From assembly GCA_020633315.1 (NCBI GenBank), contig JACKDV010000014.1:124001-188000 (forward strand): a stretch of DNA of 64,000 nt, given 5' to 3'. Shown here one piece after another: positions 8,651 through 18,269 of the stretch. A model generated the notes under the pieces. The model did no database searches. It saw only the letters and a list, made by a program, of their open reading frames with translations, and was not told the origin of the DNA. How positions within the stretch are numbered: the first letter of the stretch is position 1; every line of letters starts with the position of its first letter. A program made the translations under genes and the position numbers. This DNA comes from Myxococcales bacterium (GTDB taxonomy: Bacteria > Myxococcota_A > Polyangia > Nannocystales > Nannocystaceae).

Positions 8651-8851
8651 CGGGTCGAGCGGGAGCTCCCGAGGACGAGGCAGCCCCGGGCCCGCGCCCA
8701 GAGCCATGCCGAGGCCGGGCCCGACTGCTCCACGCCCCGTCCCCGTGTTAGAACCTGGAGCGTGGGCGAAGCCTACGACCGGGATCCAGCCCTGCGAGGA
8801 GCCACGCTGGAGCCCGCTGGCATGCGGCTCGGGGCCCGGGGCTAGCGCGCG

Positions 8852-10193
8852 ATGCAGGCCCCCGACGAGCTGCTCCGCGCGTTCTCCCAGCGAGACCTGA
8901 TCGTGTGCGTGGGCCCTGGGGTGGGCACCGATCAGCCCGACGCCCGAGCGCTGGCCGAGCGGCTCGCCGAGCTCGCGGCCCAGGACGATCCGTCGCTCGA
9001 GCTGGAGGACCTGCGCAACCGCATCACCGCCGGCCAGGTCGCCGACGTGCTGCAGCTGACCCACCGCGTCCTCGGCGATCGCTTCGACCGAGCGGTGCAG
9101 GACCTCCTCGGCGATCCCGGCGGCGCGCTGCCTCCCCTGCTGGCCGCGCTGGCCCGCCTGCGACCGCGGCTGCGAGCGATCTACACCACCCGCCTCGATC
9201 GCATCATCGAGCGCGCGCTCGAGGGGCGATGGCCCAGCTTCGACTCACCGCGCTCCGATCTGGTGCAGCGGCGCAACATGGTGTTCAAGGTGTTCGGCTC
9301 GCTCGAGAACCCGAGCACCTGGGTGCTGACCCGGGCCCAGGTGCAGCGCGAGCTCGGCCCCGACGCCGAGCGCCACGAGATCTTCGCCGCGGCCTTCCGC
9401 GCCCACCAGATGCTCTTCGTGGGCTTCGAGCCCGACGCCCCCGAGCTCGCCCAGCTCCTCGACATGGCGCCCGCCGCCGCGGAGGGCCGCGGCCCCGGTC
9501 ACTTCATCGCGCTCGAGCGGTGCAGCCGCCCCGATCGCGAGCTGCTCGAGGGGACAGGGCATCCACGTGGTGGAGGGGGACTCGCTGGTCCTGCTCGAGG
9601 CGCTGGCCGAGACCCTCAAGGGGCGCACCATCATCGAGCCGATCCTCGCGCCGCAGCCGATCGAGCCCACGCCGGGCGCTCCGCCCGGGCCCGCCCCCCG
9701 CTCCTCGCTGCCGCGCTGGCCATTGCTCGGGGCGCTGGGGCTGGTGGCGATCGTGGCGATCGTGGTGGCCCTGCGCGACGACCACGGGGATGCCCCGTCA
9801 CCGTCCGCCGCCGCGGGCTCGCCGTCGGAGCCCGTGCCCCCTCGCCCCGAGAACGAGACCGTGCCCGTGCCCGTGGCCGAGGCCTCGAGCACGGGAAGCC
9901 CCGCGGGTGCCCCCGGCCCGACCTCCGACGAAGCGACCACCAGCACCGGAGCGACCACCAGCACCGGAGCGACCACCAGCGCCAGCGACGAAGCCACTGA
10001 CGATCCCCACGGCGAGACCACCGAGGCCCCCGCCATCTCCTCGCCCCCCCGACCCAAGCGCTGCCACTGCCTCGTGGGCGACCTCGGCTCGTGCACGACC
10101 GAGGCGCAGGCCGCCGCCAAGGGCCTGCGCTGCGCCCCCGACCCCCATGCCACGGGCAAGCGCGGCTGCTCCCCCACCTACTTCTGCCGCTGA
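8852..10193 (+). pseudogene. SIR2-like domain membrane protein, frameshifted in a G-run
   Basis: Two frames together give one sensible protein. The first (from ATG 8852) carries a SIR2_2-like fold: V-G-P-G-V-G, then Y-T-T-R-L-D-R-I-I-E-R-A-L, then V-F-K-V-F-G-S-L, then L-F-V-G-F. Coding sense breaks at GGGG 9550-9553. The next frame continues with I-H-V-V-E-G-D-S-L-V-L-L, a membrane span (L-G-A-L-G-L-V-A-I-V-A-I-V-V), a Thr/Ser/Pro linker and a Cys-rich end with six cysteines. One surplus G explains the break, by mutation or sequencing error. The catalytic Asn and His of SIR2 enzymes are replaced (T-T-R, K-V-F-G), so NAD cleavage is unlikely even if the frame is intact. It is the first gene of an operon with the next two. 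Confidence 0.75.
9933..9980 (+). repeat. 18-bp tandem repeat in the linker of the SIR2-like gene
   Basis: The unit gcgaccaccagcaccgga occurs at 9933-9950 and 9951-9968, with a partial third copy from 9969. It encodes A-T-T-S-T-G in the extracytoplasmic linker and is likely length-variable between strains. Confidence 0.8.
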
Positions 10194-10202
10194 CGAGGCT
10201 CC

Positions 10203-12431
10203 ATGCTCCCGCTCGCCCTCGCCACGCTGCTGTCGCTCGAGCCGCCCACCGTCACCTGGGACCTGACCGTCGAGCTCGCCACCGAGGACGGCAGCGCCCC
10301 CGACCGAGTGTGCCTGGTGACCCCCGTGCATCCCGACCGGCTCGACTCGCCCTGGTTCACGGGCGTGCCCCTCGACGAGCTGATCCGCCGCGGCGTGCTG
10401 ATCCGCGACCTCGCCGACGGACCGATCACCTTCGATCGCGAGTCGGCCCTGCGCTCGTCGTGGTTCGACGGCCAGCTCGCGCCCGAGCGCGAGCCCGTGC
10501 GCCAGGCCTTCGCGGCCATGCGCATCGCCCCCATCGACGACGGTAGCTGCCTCGGCCGCGAGCCCGAGGGCTGCGAGCCCGCCTGGGAGCTCACCCCGCC
10601 GCCGCTCGAGCCCAGCTGGCCCTGGGCCGTGATGTGCAGCCCGTCCGCGGCCACCGGACCCGACGCCACCGTGGTGTTCCTCTCGGTGCGCGCGGTGGAC
10701 CTCGACCGCGCCTTCACGCCCTACGTGCTCGACCTCGACGCCTTCGGGGAGGGAGTACGCATTCGCTTCGACTCCGTGCGCACCAGTCGGCAGCTCCAGT
10801 CGGCCCACTTCCAGGCGTCGGTGGGGGTGGTGGGCGGCGACGTCCACCGCCGCCCCGCCGTGCCCAGCTTCGATGGTCGCGTGCGCCTGCCCCTGGAGCC
10901 GCGCTGCCGCACCCAGCGTCTGCGCCTGCACCAGGACCCCGAGCAGCGCGCCCAGACGCGGCGCTCGGCCGTGCTGCTGGGCTCGCGCGGGCCCGAGCGC
11001 CCCTGCGCCCCCGAGACCTCCGAGTCGGCCGACGCCTGCTCGATCGAGCCCGGCGAGCTGCACCGCGGGATCTTCGAGCTGAAGGTGCCGATGAGCGGCG
11101 AGCCCCGGCAACGCCAGCTCGAGCTGCGGGTGGAGCCCCGAGACGGCTCCGATCCACGGGCCTCGACCTGCGCCTCGGCGAGCTGGTCGGACGGCAAGGA
11201 GCCCGACGTGGTCGACCTCGAGCCCACTCGGATCCGGCTGCGCTGGCGCTGGCCGTGCTTCGCCCAGACCTCCCCGGAGCTGCGCTGCCCCGGCGCGCGG
11301 GTCCGCGGCGGGGGCCGCTGCGAGGTCGACGAGCGGATCGGCGCCGACGCCTGCAGCTACTCCTGCGACGCCACCAGCGACGGCAGCCAGAGCGTGGGAT
11401 GGCCGGTGAGCGTCGAGCTGCACCACGAGGCGCTGGGGATGGACTGGAGCTACGAGCTCGAGACCCTCGACACCGAGGTGGTGGGGAGCTTCGCGGCCGA
11501 GGAGCGACGGCTGCTGGCCATCCGGGGCCCGCGGCACCCCGAGCGCTCCGCCGGCGCCCCCCCGATCGAGCGATGGCCGGCCTGGTGGACCGAGCGTCGC
11601 GGCGACGGGATCGAGGCCGCCTCGGTGCGACACGAGGGCCAGTGGACGCGGATCGCCCCGGTGGGCACCGACGACCCCGTGGTGGGAGCGGTGACGCTCC
11701 CGGGGACCAAGTGCCGCGAGCAGCTCGAGGTGCGCTACGTGGCCGACCGCAGCACCACGCGGCGCTACAGCCCCCGCTCGGCCGAGCTCGAGTGGCCGTT
11801 CCTCGAGCTCCCCGCCCCCGACCGCGGGGCCTTTCCCCTGATGGCGGGCCTGGGGGTGGGCGCGGCGGTGGGCTCGGTGCTCGGGGGCCGCGACCTGCCC
11901 CAGCTCCACCTCGCCGGCGACGTGGCCTACCGCAGCTTCGCGCGACGCGATCGCGATCGCAGGCGCCCCGCGTGGCTCCTGGGCCTGCGCTACTTCGCGA
12001 TCCTCGGTCGCAAGGAGTACACCCCGCTGTCGCCTCCCAGCTGGTCTCCCGCGGGCGCCGAGACGGTCCGAGTCTGGCGCCACGGTCCCGCGCTGCGCGT
12101 CGAGGTCCGCTTCGACCAGCGCGAGCAGGCGCGCTCCTACTTCGGCTTCGGAGCCGCGGCGGGCGTGGGCTGGACCAACGCTGCCGATCGCGACGCGGCC
12201 GCGGGTCGCATCCCCGTGCAGCGCCGCATCCCCTACGCCTACGTGGCCCCCGAGCTCACCCTCCACTATCGCATCCTGCGAGCGTCGGCCTTCATGGGCG
12301 TGCTGGGGCCCGACCCGACCTTCGAGCTGCTCCCGAACCCGGCGGGCAACCCCACGCGGACCACGGCCCGCTCCTACTCGGAGGCCGCCTGGATCCTCAT
12401 GCCGGGCTTGATGGTGGGGGTGGAGCTGTGA
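10203..12431 (+). CDS. Secreted protein with probable C-terminal outer-membrane barrel
   Basis: The 742-residue product begins with a short signal-like segment (M-L-P-L-A-L-A-T-L-L-S-L). It has a beta-rich N-terminal region with several cysteines to about residue 540. The last 190 residues alternate hydrophobic and polar as in a beta barrel: G-V-G-A-A-V-G-S-V, L-G-L-R-Y-F-A-I-L-G, Y-F-G-F-G-A-A-A-G-V-G-W, Y-A-Y-V-A-P-E-L-T-L, and a final W-I-L-M-P-G-L-M-V-G-V-E-L. I do not recognise a family. The start lies nine bases after the SIR2-like stop, and the end overlaps the next start by four bases, so the three genes are very likely one operon and act together in the envelope. Confidence 0.7.
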   Translation: MLPLALATLLSLEPPTVTWDLTVELATEDGSAPDRVCLVTPVHPDRLDSPWFTGVPLDELIRRGVLIRDLADGPITFDRESALRSSWFDGQLAPEREPVRQAFAAMRIAPIDDGSCLGREPEGCEPAWELTPPPLEPSWPWAVMCSPSAATGPDATVVFLSVRAVDLDRAFTPYVLDLDAFGEGVRIRFDSVRTSRQLQSAHFQASVGVVGGDVHRRPAVPSFDGRVRLPLEPRCRTQRLRLHQDPEQRAQTRRSAVLLGSRGPERPCAPETSESADACSIEPGELHRGIFELKVPMSGEPRQRQLELRVEPRDGSDPRASTCASASWSDGKEPDVVDLEPTRIRLRWRWPCFAQTSPELRCPGARVRGGGRCEVDERIGADACSYSCDATSDGSQSVGWPVSVELHHEALGMDWSYELETLDTEVVGSFAAEERRLLAIRGPRHPERSAGAPPIERWPAWWTERRGDGIEAASVRHEGQWTRIAPVGTDDPVVGAVTLPGTKCREQLEVRYVADRSTTRRYSPRSAELEWPFLELPAPDRGAFPLMAGLGVGAAVGSVLGGRDLPQLHLAGDVAYRSFARRDRDRRRPAWLLGLRYFAILGRKEYTPLSPPSWSPAGAETVRVWRHGPALRVEVRFDQREQARSYFGFGAAAGVGWTNAADRDAAAGRIPVQRRIPYAYVAPELTLHYRILRASAFMGVLGPDPTFELLPNPAGNPTRTTARSYSEAAWILMPGLMVGVEL

Positions 12432-13138
12432 CGCACCGCGCCGCCCCGCTCACGCTCACGCTGACCCTGACCGTCGCGCTGGGCTGCGGCCTCGAGGATC
12501 CCAGCGACGAGCCCTGCCCCGCGCCGGGCACGGTGCTGCCGGTCTCGGATCCCACCGCCCTGCTCGACGACCCCATGGCCCTGAGCAACGGCTTCGAGGT
12601 CCCGCGCATCGAGCTCGAGATCGACGACGACGGCCGCTTCACGCTCGAGGTCCCCGACGACGCGATCTATGCCACCTGCGCCGCGTTCCGCTGCCAGCCC
12701 CGATTCGATCGCGGCACCCCGCCGACGGTCGAGTCCGAGCTGCTCGCGCCCCAGCTCGAGATCGCCAACTTCGGCGAGTGCGTGGTGGCCTACCAGCACT
12801 TCGTCTCGAGCCCGGTGCGGTTCTCGCTCGACGAGCTCTCGCTCGTGCCCCCCACCCCACCCTGCGACGCCCCCGGGGTCCCGACCGCCGCGGTGGAGAC
12901 CGCCCGGTCGGCGGCGCCATGGCTGGGCTGCTGGGTCTACGACCCCACCAGCATCGTGCAGGCCACCACCCTCGAGACCATCCCCGGCCCGGGCCTGGGG
13001 CTCGCCGAGGCCTGCGACTCCGCTCCGCCCGAGGCGGTGGGCTGCGTCCGCGACGACGGCGTGGGCGTGGGCGTGTGCGTGACCGGCCGGTGCGAGCCGT
13101 GGTGCAGCGCGAGCGCCTGCCCGAGCGGCGCGGGCTGA
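12428..13138 (+). CDS. Hypothetical lipoprotein, third gene of the SIR2-like operon
   Basis: The 236-residue product starts at GTG 12428, overlapping the preceding TGA as GTGA. The signal is unusually Leu/Thr-rich (L-T-L-T-L-T-L-T-V-A-L-G-C), with the lipobox cysteine at about residue 22. The mature part is beta-rich and has ten or more cysteines, including C-D-S and C-E-P-W-C-S-A-S-A-C near the end, so disulfides are likely. I recognise no domain. Tight overlap with the barrel-like protein suggests an outer-membrane partner. Its stop lies only six bases from that of the convergent EGF-repeat lipoprotein. Confidence 0.72.
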   Translation: MTHRAAPLTLTLTLTVALGCGLEDPSDEPCPAPGTVLPVSDPTALLDDPMALSNGFEVPRIELEIDDDGRFTLEVPDDAIYATCAAFRCQPRFDRGTPPTVESELLAPQLEIANFGECVVAYQHFVSSPVRFSLDELSLVPPTPPCDAPGVPTAAVETARSAAPWLGCWVYDPTSIVQATTLETIPGPGLGLAEACDSAPPEAVGCVRDDGVGVGVCVTGRCEPWCSASACPSGAG

Positions 13139-13144
13139 GGCGCC

Positions 13145-14926
13145 CTACGGGGTCATCAGCCGGTAGTACTGGTTCTCGTACAGCTCCTCCACGTCGCGGA
13201 TCATGTCGCCGTCGGCGTCGGCGTCACCGAGATCGTAGGGGAGGAAGCCGTTGACGATCACCCGCCCGCCGTTGGTGACGCAGATGGCCCCGAGCCCCAT
13301 CGCGCTCTCGAAGTGGGCCTCCACGCTGCCCTCTCCGCTGGGCGTGCAGGAGAAGCCGTTGCCGGGTGCATCGAGCACGGGCACCAGCGGATCGGGCACG
13401 TCCTGGAACACGTGGAAGAAGTCCACCACGCCCGACGGATCGTCGTAGACGTCCTGGGGCATGCCGATCGACATCGCGCCGATCCCCAGCGCGGCCTGCA
13501 GGGCGCCGTCCGACTCGAGGTCCCACCAGCTCAAGACGATGCGGTCGCTGGCCGCCAGCCCCGACACCAGCCGAGTGCGCACCCCCGTGGGCAGGCTCCC
13601 CGTGGGGACGTCGATCACCACCACGTCGTAGAGCGCGGCGTCGTAGGCCGTGGTGAAGGTGGGCCCGGTGGTCATCGGGATCGAGGTCCAGCCGATGCGC
13701 CGGGCCGCCGCCTGGGGGCCGTCGGAGCCCGCCTCGCCGTACAGCAGCACGCGCGGGCGCATGAGCAGGCCGATCTGGTTGCGATACATCTCGACCATGT
13801 CGGCCGTGCCGTCCATGTCCACGTCGGCGGTGCCGATGTCGTAGGGGAGGAAGCCGTTGACGATCACCCGGTGCTCGTTGGTGAGCACGATGGCGCCGGG
13901 GCCCGCCGGTCCGTCGAGGCGGGCGAGCACGAAGCCGGGCCCGGTGAGGCTGAGCTCGTCGCCGTTGTCGCCTGCGTCCTGGGTGGTGGTCATCGGGCTG
14001 GTGATCGACTCGAGCTGGTCGTAGAGGCTCAGCACCGCCCCCGCGGCGTCGTAGACGGGGCGCGGCGAGCCGTAGGTGACCACCGAGACCCCCAGCGCCG
14101 CCTGCATCGGCGCGAAGGAGTTGAGGTTGTAGGCGCCGAACACCAGGCGGCCGCCGCCGGAGATCCAGTTGGACAGGCGCGTCTGGTCGGCACTGTCCAC
14201 GCCGATGCCCGGAGCATCGTAGATGATGAGATCGTACCCGCCCGCGTCGAAGGCCGCCTGGAAGTCCGCACGGCTGGCGGTCAGGTTCACGGTGTAGCCG
14301 AGCGAGGTGGCGGCGAGGTTGGCGTTGCCCGGGCTGTTGGTGTCGTCGTAGACGAGGATCGTCCCCGGCGAGCACGGCACGCCGCCGTCCCCCGGACGGC
14401 ATGCACAGGAGAAGCCGCTGGCCTCGTTGAGGCAGAGCTGGTTGGGACCGCAGTCGTCCGTGCCCAGGGCGCACTCGTCCTCGTCGGCGCAGCTCAGCCC
14501 GTCTCCGGTGAAGCCCGGGTTGCAGGTGCAGGTGAAGGAGCCCGGCTCGTCCATGCAGGTGGCGTTGGGATCGCAGGGATCGTCCGCGCACTCGTCGATG
14601 TTGGTGCAGCGGCTCCCGTCGCCCTCCCAGCCCGGGTTGCAGGTGCAGACCGCCTCGCCCGACGAGCCGTCGCAGGTGGCGTTGGGATCGCAGGTGACCT
14701 CGTCGCAGGGATCGGCGGTCGAGGTGTCGCCGCTCGATCCGTCGACACCCCCGGAGCTCGAGCCGCTGCCGTCGGCCACCATCCCGCTCGTCGAGGGCAT
14801 GGTGTCGTCCGTCGCGCCCGGGCCGGTGGTCCCGGAGTCGTCGGCCGGGACCGGATCGGGATCGAAGCACGCGGTGGTGGCCGAGATCGCCGCGAGACAA
14901 GCCAAGCTTCGGGAGCAACGTGTCAT
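13145..14926 (-). CDS. EGF-repeat lipoprotein with duplicated ThuA/GATase-like domain
   Basis: The 593-residue product has a lipobox (S-A-T-T-A-C) and an acidic Ser/Gly/Thr linker. Four EGF-like units then run to about residue 165, several with the calcium-binding D-E-C start and C-x-C-N-P-G-F/W-x-G-D-G. The remainder is an internal duplication: each half holds a strand, Y-D-L-I-I-Y-D or Y-D-V-V-V-I-D, G-G-R-L or an equivalent, and a closing V-I-V-N-G-F-L-P-Y-D followed by a helix ending in N-Q. This resembles a ThuA or class I glutamine amidotransferase-like fold without an obvious catalytic triad. It is probably a surface adhesin or binding protein. ATG 14926 follows a TATCCT box. Confidence 0.83.
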   Translation of the reverse strand: MTRCSRSLACLAAISATTACFDPDPVPADDSGTTGPGATDDTMPSTSGMVADGSGSSSGGVDGSSGDTSTADPCDEVTCDPNATCDGSSGEAVCTCNPGWEGDGSRCTNIDECADDPCDPNATCMDEPGSFTCTCNPGFTGDGLSCADEDECALGTDDCGPNQLCLNEASGFSCACRPGDGGVPCSPGTILVYDDTNSPGNANLAATSLGYTVNLTASRADFQAAFDAGGYDLIIYDAPGIGVDSADQTRLSNWISGGGRLVFGAYNLNSFAPMQAALGVSVVTYGSPRPVYDAAGAVLSLYDQLESITSPMTTTQDAGDNGDELSLTGPGFVLARLDGPAGPGAIVLTNEHRVIVNGFLPYDIGTADVDMDGTADMVEMYRNQIGLLMRPRVLLYGEAGSDGPQAAARRIGWTSIPMTTGPTFTTAYDAALYDVVVIDVPTGSLPTGVRTRLVSGLAASDRIVLSWWDLESDGALQAALGIGAMSIGMPQDVYDDPSGVVDFFHVFQDVPDPLVPVLDAPGNGFSCTPSGEGSVEAHFESAMGLGAICVTNGGRVIVNGFLPYDLGDADADGDMIRDVEELYENQYYRLMTP

Positions 14927-14933
14927 TGCGGAG

Positions 14934-14939
14934 AGGATA
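14934..14939 (-). promoter_or_regulatory. TATCCT box (-10-like) seven bases before the 14926 start
   Basis: On the minus strand GTATCCT is followed by CTCCGCA and the ATG at 14926. There is no Shine-Dalgarno sequence between them, which suggests a leaderless message. Confidence 0.42.
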
Positions 14940-15017
14940 CCGGCAATGGGTCGACCGCGGCCGCGCTCGCGAAGGCGCCCGCCGCGGACGCACGAGGGCA
15001 CGGACCAGACCTCCGCT

Positions 15018-18000
15018 TCAGGCCAGCGAGAGCACGCTCGGGAGCAGGTCGGGGAAGGCCACGCGGAGCAGCCCATAGCCGATCCCCGCGGTGCCGCGGA
15101 ACAGGCCCGGGTTGTAGACGCCGTCGGGGAGCTCGTCGAACAGCGAGAATCGACCCTGGCGCTCGGCCCGAGCCACCACGGCCGCGGCGAAGGTCCGGGC
15201 CGCCTCGAGCAGCCGCGGTCGATCGCGACATCGCCCGACCTCCACCAGCAGCTCCACTCGGCCCAGCACGCCACAGCACAGATCATCGCGAGGACCCCAG
15301 ACGCGTCGCAGGGTGCCCTGCACGGCGGCCTCGAGATCGGCCTCGGCCAGCGCGGAGCCCTCGAGCTCCAGCCCCCGCAGGCGTCCCAGGCCGATCCCCG
15401 CGGGTCCCGTGCACCACCCGTGCATGAACGCCGGGCGCCCCTTGCCCTCCCGCACCGAGCGGAGGTCGGGCCAGTTGCTCGCCTCCGGCACGTAGAGGCC
15501 GTGCTCGAAGCGCAGGCCCGCCCGCGCCGCGTGCCCGAAGCGCTCCTGCCCGGTCGCCGCGTGGAGCCGCAGCAGCGCATCGCAGATCCCGGCCGCCCCG
15601 TGGGCATAGCCGGTGAGCGCCGGGCGGCCCGGCAGGGTGGTCCAGCGCAGCGTGTCGTCGGGCCCTGCCTCGGCCACCCGCAGCAGGTGCTCGCCGCAGC
15701 GCAGGGCGACCCGCAGGGCCTCGGGATCGCTCCCCGTGTCGTGGAGCGACAGGCAGGCGAGCAGGGCTCCCGCGGCCCCGTGCGTGACGTCGAGCAGGCG
15801 GTCGTCGTCGATCTGCTCGGCAGCGACGAGCTCTCGCACCCGCCGGGCATCGTCGAGCAGCTCGGGCACGTCGAGCAGCTCGGCGGCCTTCACGAAGGCA
15901 TACAGCAGCGAGCCCACCCCCACGATGCCGCCGATCCCCAGTCGCTTGGCGAAGGTGACGAGCGCCCCGTGGGGCGTCCGCGCGAGCAGTCGTCGGGTGG
16001 GCTCGAGCGCCCGCAGGGCGAGCTCGCGTGCGGCCTCGTCGCCCGACACCCGGTGCAGGCCGGCCAGGAACAGCGCGATGCCGCAGCGCCCGTTGTAGAG
16101 CTCGCTGCCCACCATCTCGAAGCGGATCCGACTCGAGCGCGGCTCGGCGAGCAGCCCCACCCAGGTGGCCCCGCCGGGGACCTCGATGGCCTGCGACCGC
16201 AGCTCCTCCGCGATCCACTCGGCCGCCGCGATGGCCTGCCGTGGGGTGAAGGGCAGGCGCGCGTCGGGCTGCGGGCCCGGGTCGGAGCTCGGCTCCGCGC
16301 CGGTGGCACGGGCCACCCGAGCGAAGAGCGAGCCGCGGATCATCCCCACCTGCACCTTCAGGTCCGACTCGCCCAGCGCTCCCAGGCGCTGCAGCACGCG
16401 CTCGAAGCAGGGCTCGAAGGCGCCGCGTCGCACGGCCACCCCGTCGATGAAGAGCGTCCCCTCGGGGTCGGTCCAGAAGTAGGGGATGTCGAGACGCTCG
16501 AGCGCCCGGCGCTCGCCGGCGAAGAGCGCGGGCCCGGCCTCGTCGTCCTCGGCCACCAAGTAGGCGCGCCCCAGGATCTCCAGCTCGATGCTGCGGCTCA
16601 GGCCGTCGCGCAGGAACCTCGGCTCGAGGCTGTGGCGCAGGATGGTCCCGTAGATCCGCGTGTTGCGGTGGACGAAGCGGACCGGCGATCCGCGAAACGA
16701 CGCGAGCGGTCCCTGGGGATCCAGCAGGGTCGCCCGGTGGTGCAGCAGCAGGCGATAGGCCGCCTCGAAGCCCCGGACCAGCTCGTCGACGTGGTCGTTG
16801 GGCGACACCACCACCTCGCCCAGCCGCGGGACGTTGCCGAAGCGAGGAGCGGCGCTCGGCTCCGCGCCGGGATCGTCGTCGTCCGCGAGCTCGCTGCTCT
16901 GCCCTCCCCCGAGCCCGCTGACGTCGTGGATGCCCTGGCCCTTGCGGTACTCCCAGCGCGGCAGCAGACCGACCCGCATCACCGAGCTCATGGCGAGCGC
17001 GGTGGGATCGCAGAGCCCCTCGTCCGGCTCCCGGGTCTCGGCGTGCATGGTCGTCTCGGCATCGACGAGCAGCGGGTGCTCCCCGCTCGCGATGAGGTTC
17101 TCCTCGTGACAGTCGTTGGTGCCGAGCAGGTAGAGCATGCACAGGGTGATCCCGGCCCGCTCGTAGAAGCGCCCGACCGCGCCCTCGTCGGCGCAGGGCA
17201 GGTGCTCCACGTGCTCCATCCACCCGTAGCCCTCGCGCTCCACCACCTCCACCAGGCGCAGCGGCAGCAGCTCGCCGGTGGCGTTGCCCCACGCCAAGAA
17301 GCGGTAGTAGGCGGCCTCCAGGGCCACGCTGCGGGGCTTGTAGACCAGCCGTCGCCCGCCCTCGAGCCGGAGGATCATCACCGTCCGGCCGTGGTGGTGG
17401 GGATCCGAGAGGCTGAGCCGCACCCCATCGATCCGCGGCGGCTCGCTCGTCTCGACCCCGAAGCGGAGCAGCAGCTCCGGGCGATCGGCAACGAAGCGGA
17501 GCAGCAGCTCCTTGGTCGCGCTCGCCCAGTGCTCGACACGCAGCGCGACGAGCCGGGCCAGCACGGGGTAGGCATCGAACAGCTCGCGCAGGCCGGTGCT
17601 CGTTTGGGCCCGCACGAACGCGGCGACCCCCTCCCCCATCGCCTCGATCTCCGCGTCGAGGGTCTTGCGGCACAGCATCAGGACGGCGTCGGCCAGCCCC
17701 GCCTCGAGATCCACGCAGGCCGCTCGGCTCAGCAGCTCCCGCACCCGCGCCACCCCCCGCTCCCGCTCGGGGTCGAGGGCCTCGAACAGGGTCTGCCACG
17801 CGGTGACGAGCACGGGCGCGATCAGATCGCGCAGGGAGGCTCGCTCCGACGCGCTCGCAGCGGCTCGGGCCGCGTTGTGCTCGATGCGCTGGACCATCGC
17901 CAGCCACGCGGGCGGGCTCGCGGGCACCGGGGGCTCGGCCGCCAGGGCGCACGCCACCCGGGCGGAATCGAGATCGTCCCAGGCGAGGCGGCGGTCGAAG

Positions 18001-18185
18001 CCGGTCGCCTCGCCCTTGGCCACCACGAGCCGCCAGCGCTCGATCCTCGCCTCGATCCCCGCCTCGACGATCGGCGACGGGGCGGGCCCAGGCCGGCACA
18101 GCTCGATGCGCTCGCCGAGGGTGAGCGCACGGAGCAAGGCTCGAGCCCGGGCGGAATCGTCGGCGATCGGCGGCGGTGGCCCCAT
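15018..18185 (-). CDS. lanM: Class II lanthipeptide synthetase LanM, CCG type
   Basis: The 1055-residue protein is full length for LanM, which dehydrates Ser/Thr and then cyclises them onto Cys in a peptide precursor. The N-terminal lipid-kinase-like dehydratase has Y-K-P-R at about 282-285, G-Y-G-W-M-E-H and the active-site N-D-C-H-E-E-N at about 357-363, then L-L-V-D-A-E-T. The C-terminal LanC-like cyclase has G-Y-A-H-G-A-A-G, G-W-C-T-G-P-A-G (Cys about 925) and D-L-C-C-G-V-L-G (Cys about 970 and 971). The third zinc ligand is therefore Cys rather than the usual His, as in the substrate-tolerant ProcM-like group. ATG 18185 was preferred to GTG 18230, which would leave no room for divergent promoters. 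The precursor gene lies divergently. Confidence 0.95.
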   Translation of the reverse strand: MGPPPPIADDSARARALLRALTLGERIELCRPGPAPSPIVEAGIEARIERWRLVVAKGEATGFDRRLAWDDLDSARVACALAAEPPVPASPPAWLAMVQRIEHNAARAAASASERASLRDLIAPVLVTAWQTLFEALDPERERGVARVRELLSRAACVDLEAGLADAVLMLCRKTLDAEIEAMGEGVAAFVRAQTSTGLRELFDAYPVLARLVALRVEHWASATKELLLRFVADRPELLLRFGVETSEPPRIDGVRLSLSDPHHHGRTVMILRLEGGRRLVYKPRSVALEAAYYRFLAWGNATGELLPLRLVEVVEREGYGWMEHVEHLPCADEGAVGRFYERAGITLCMLYLLGTNDCHEENLIASGEHPLLVDAETTMHAETREPDEGLCDPTALAMSSVMRVGLLPRWEYRKGQGIHDVSGLGGGQSSELADDDDPGAEPSAAPRFGNVPRLGEVVVSPNDHVDELVRGFEAAYRLLLHHRATLLDPQGPLASFRGSPVRFVHRNTRIYGTILRHSLEPRFLRDGLSRSIELEILGRAYLVAEDDEAGPALFAGERRALERLDIPYFWTDPEGTLFIDGVAVRRGAFEPCFERVLQRLGALGESDLKVQVGMIRGSLFARVARATGAEPSSDPGPQPDARLPFTPRQAIAAAEWIAEELRSQAIEVPGGATWVGLLAEPRSSRIRFEMVGSELYNGRCGIALFLAGLHRVSGDEAARELALRALEPTRRLLARTPHGALVTFAKRLGIGGIVGVGSLLYAFVKAAELLDVPELLDDARRVRELVAAEQIDDDRLLDVTHGAAGALLACLSLHDTGSDPEALRVALRCGEHLLRVAEAGPDDTLRWTTLPGRPALTGYAHGAAGICDALLRLHAATGQERFGHAARAGLRFEHGLYVPEASNWPDLRSVREGKGRPAFMHGWCTGPAGIGLGRLRGLELEGSALAEADLEAAVQGTLRRVWGPRDDLCCGVLGRVELLVEVGRCRDRPRLLEAARTFAAAVVARAERQGRFSLFDELPDGVYNPGLFRGTAGIGYGLLRVAFPDLLPSVLSLA

Positions 18186-18269
18186 GCGAATTCGCGCCTC
18201 GAACGGTCGTATACAGCGTTCTCGGGGCACAATACCATGTCCCTCCGCTCACGCGGGAAAGGAATGTCG
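18186..18269. promoter_or_regulatory. Divergent lanM/lanA control region
   Basis: These 84 bases separate the two start codons. On the plus strand TACCAT (18233-18238) is a -10 candidate, and GGGAAAGGA (18254-18262) is a Shine-Dalgarno sequence seven bases before ATG 18270. Next to the lanM start lies the ten-base palindrome GCGAATTCGC (18186-18195), which could be an operator or chance. GTATAC at 18209-18214 may serve the minus strand. Confidence 0.45.
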
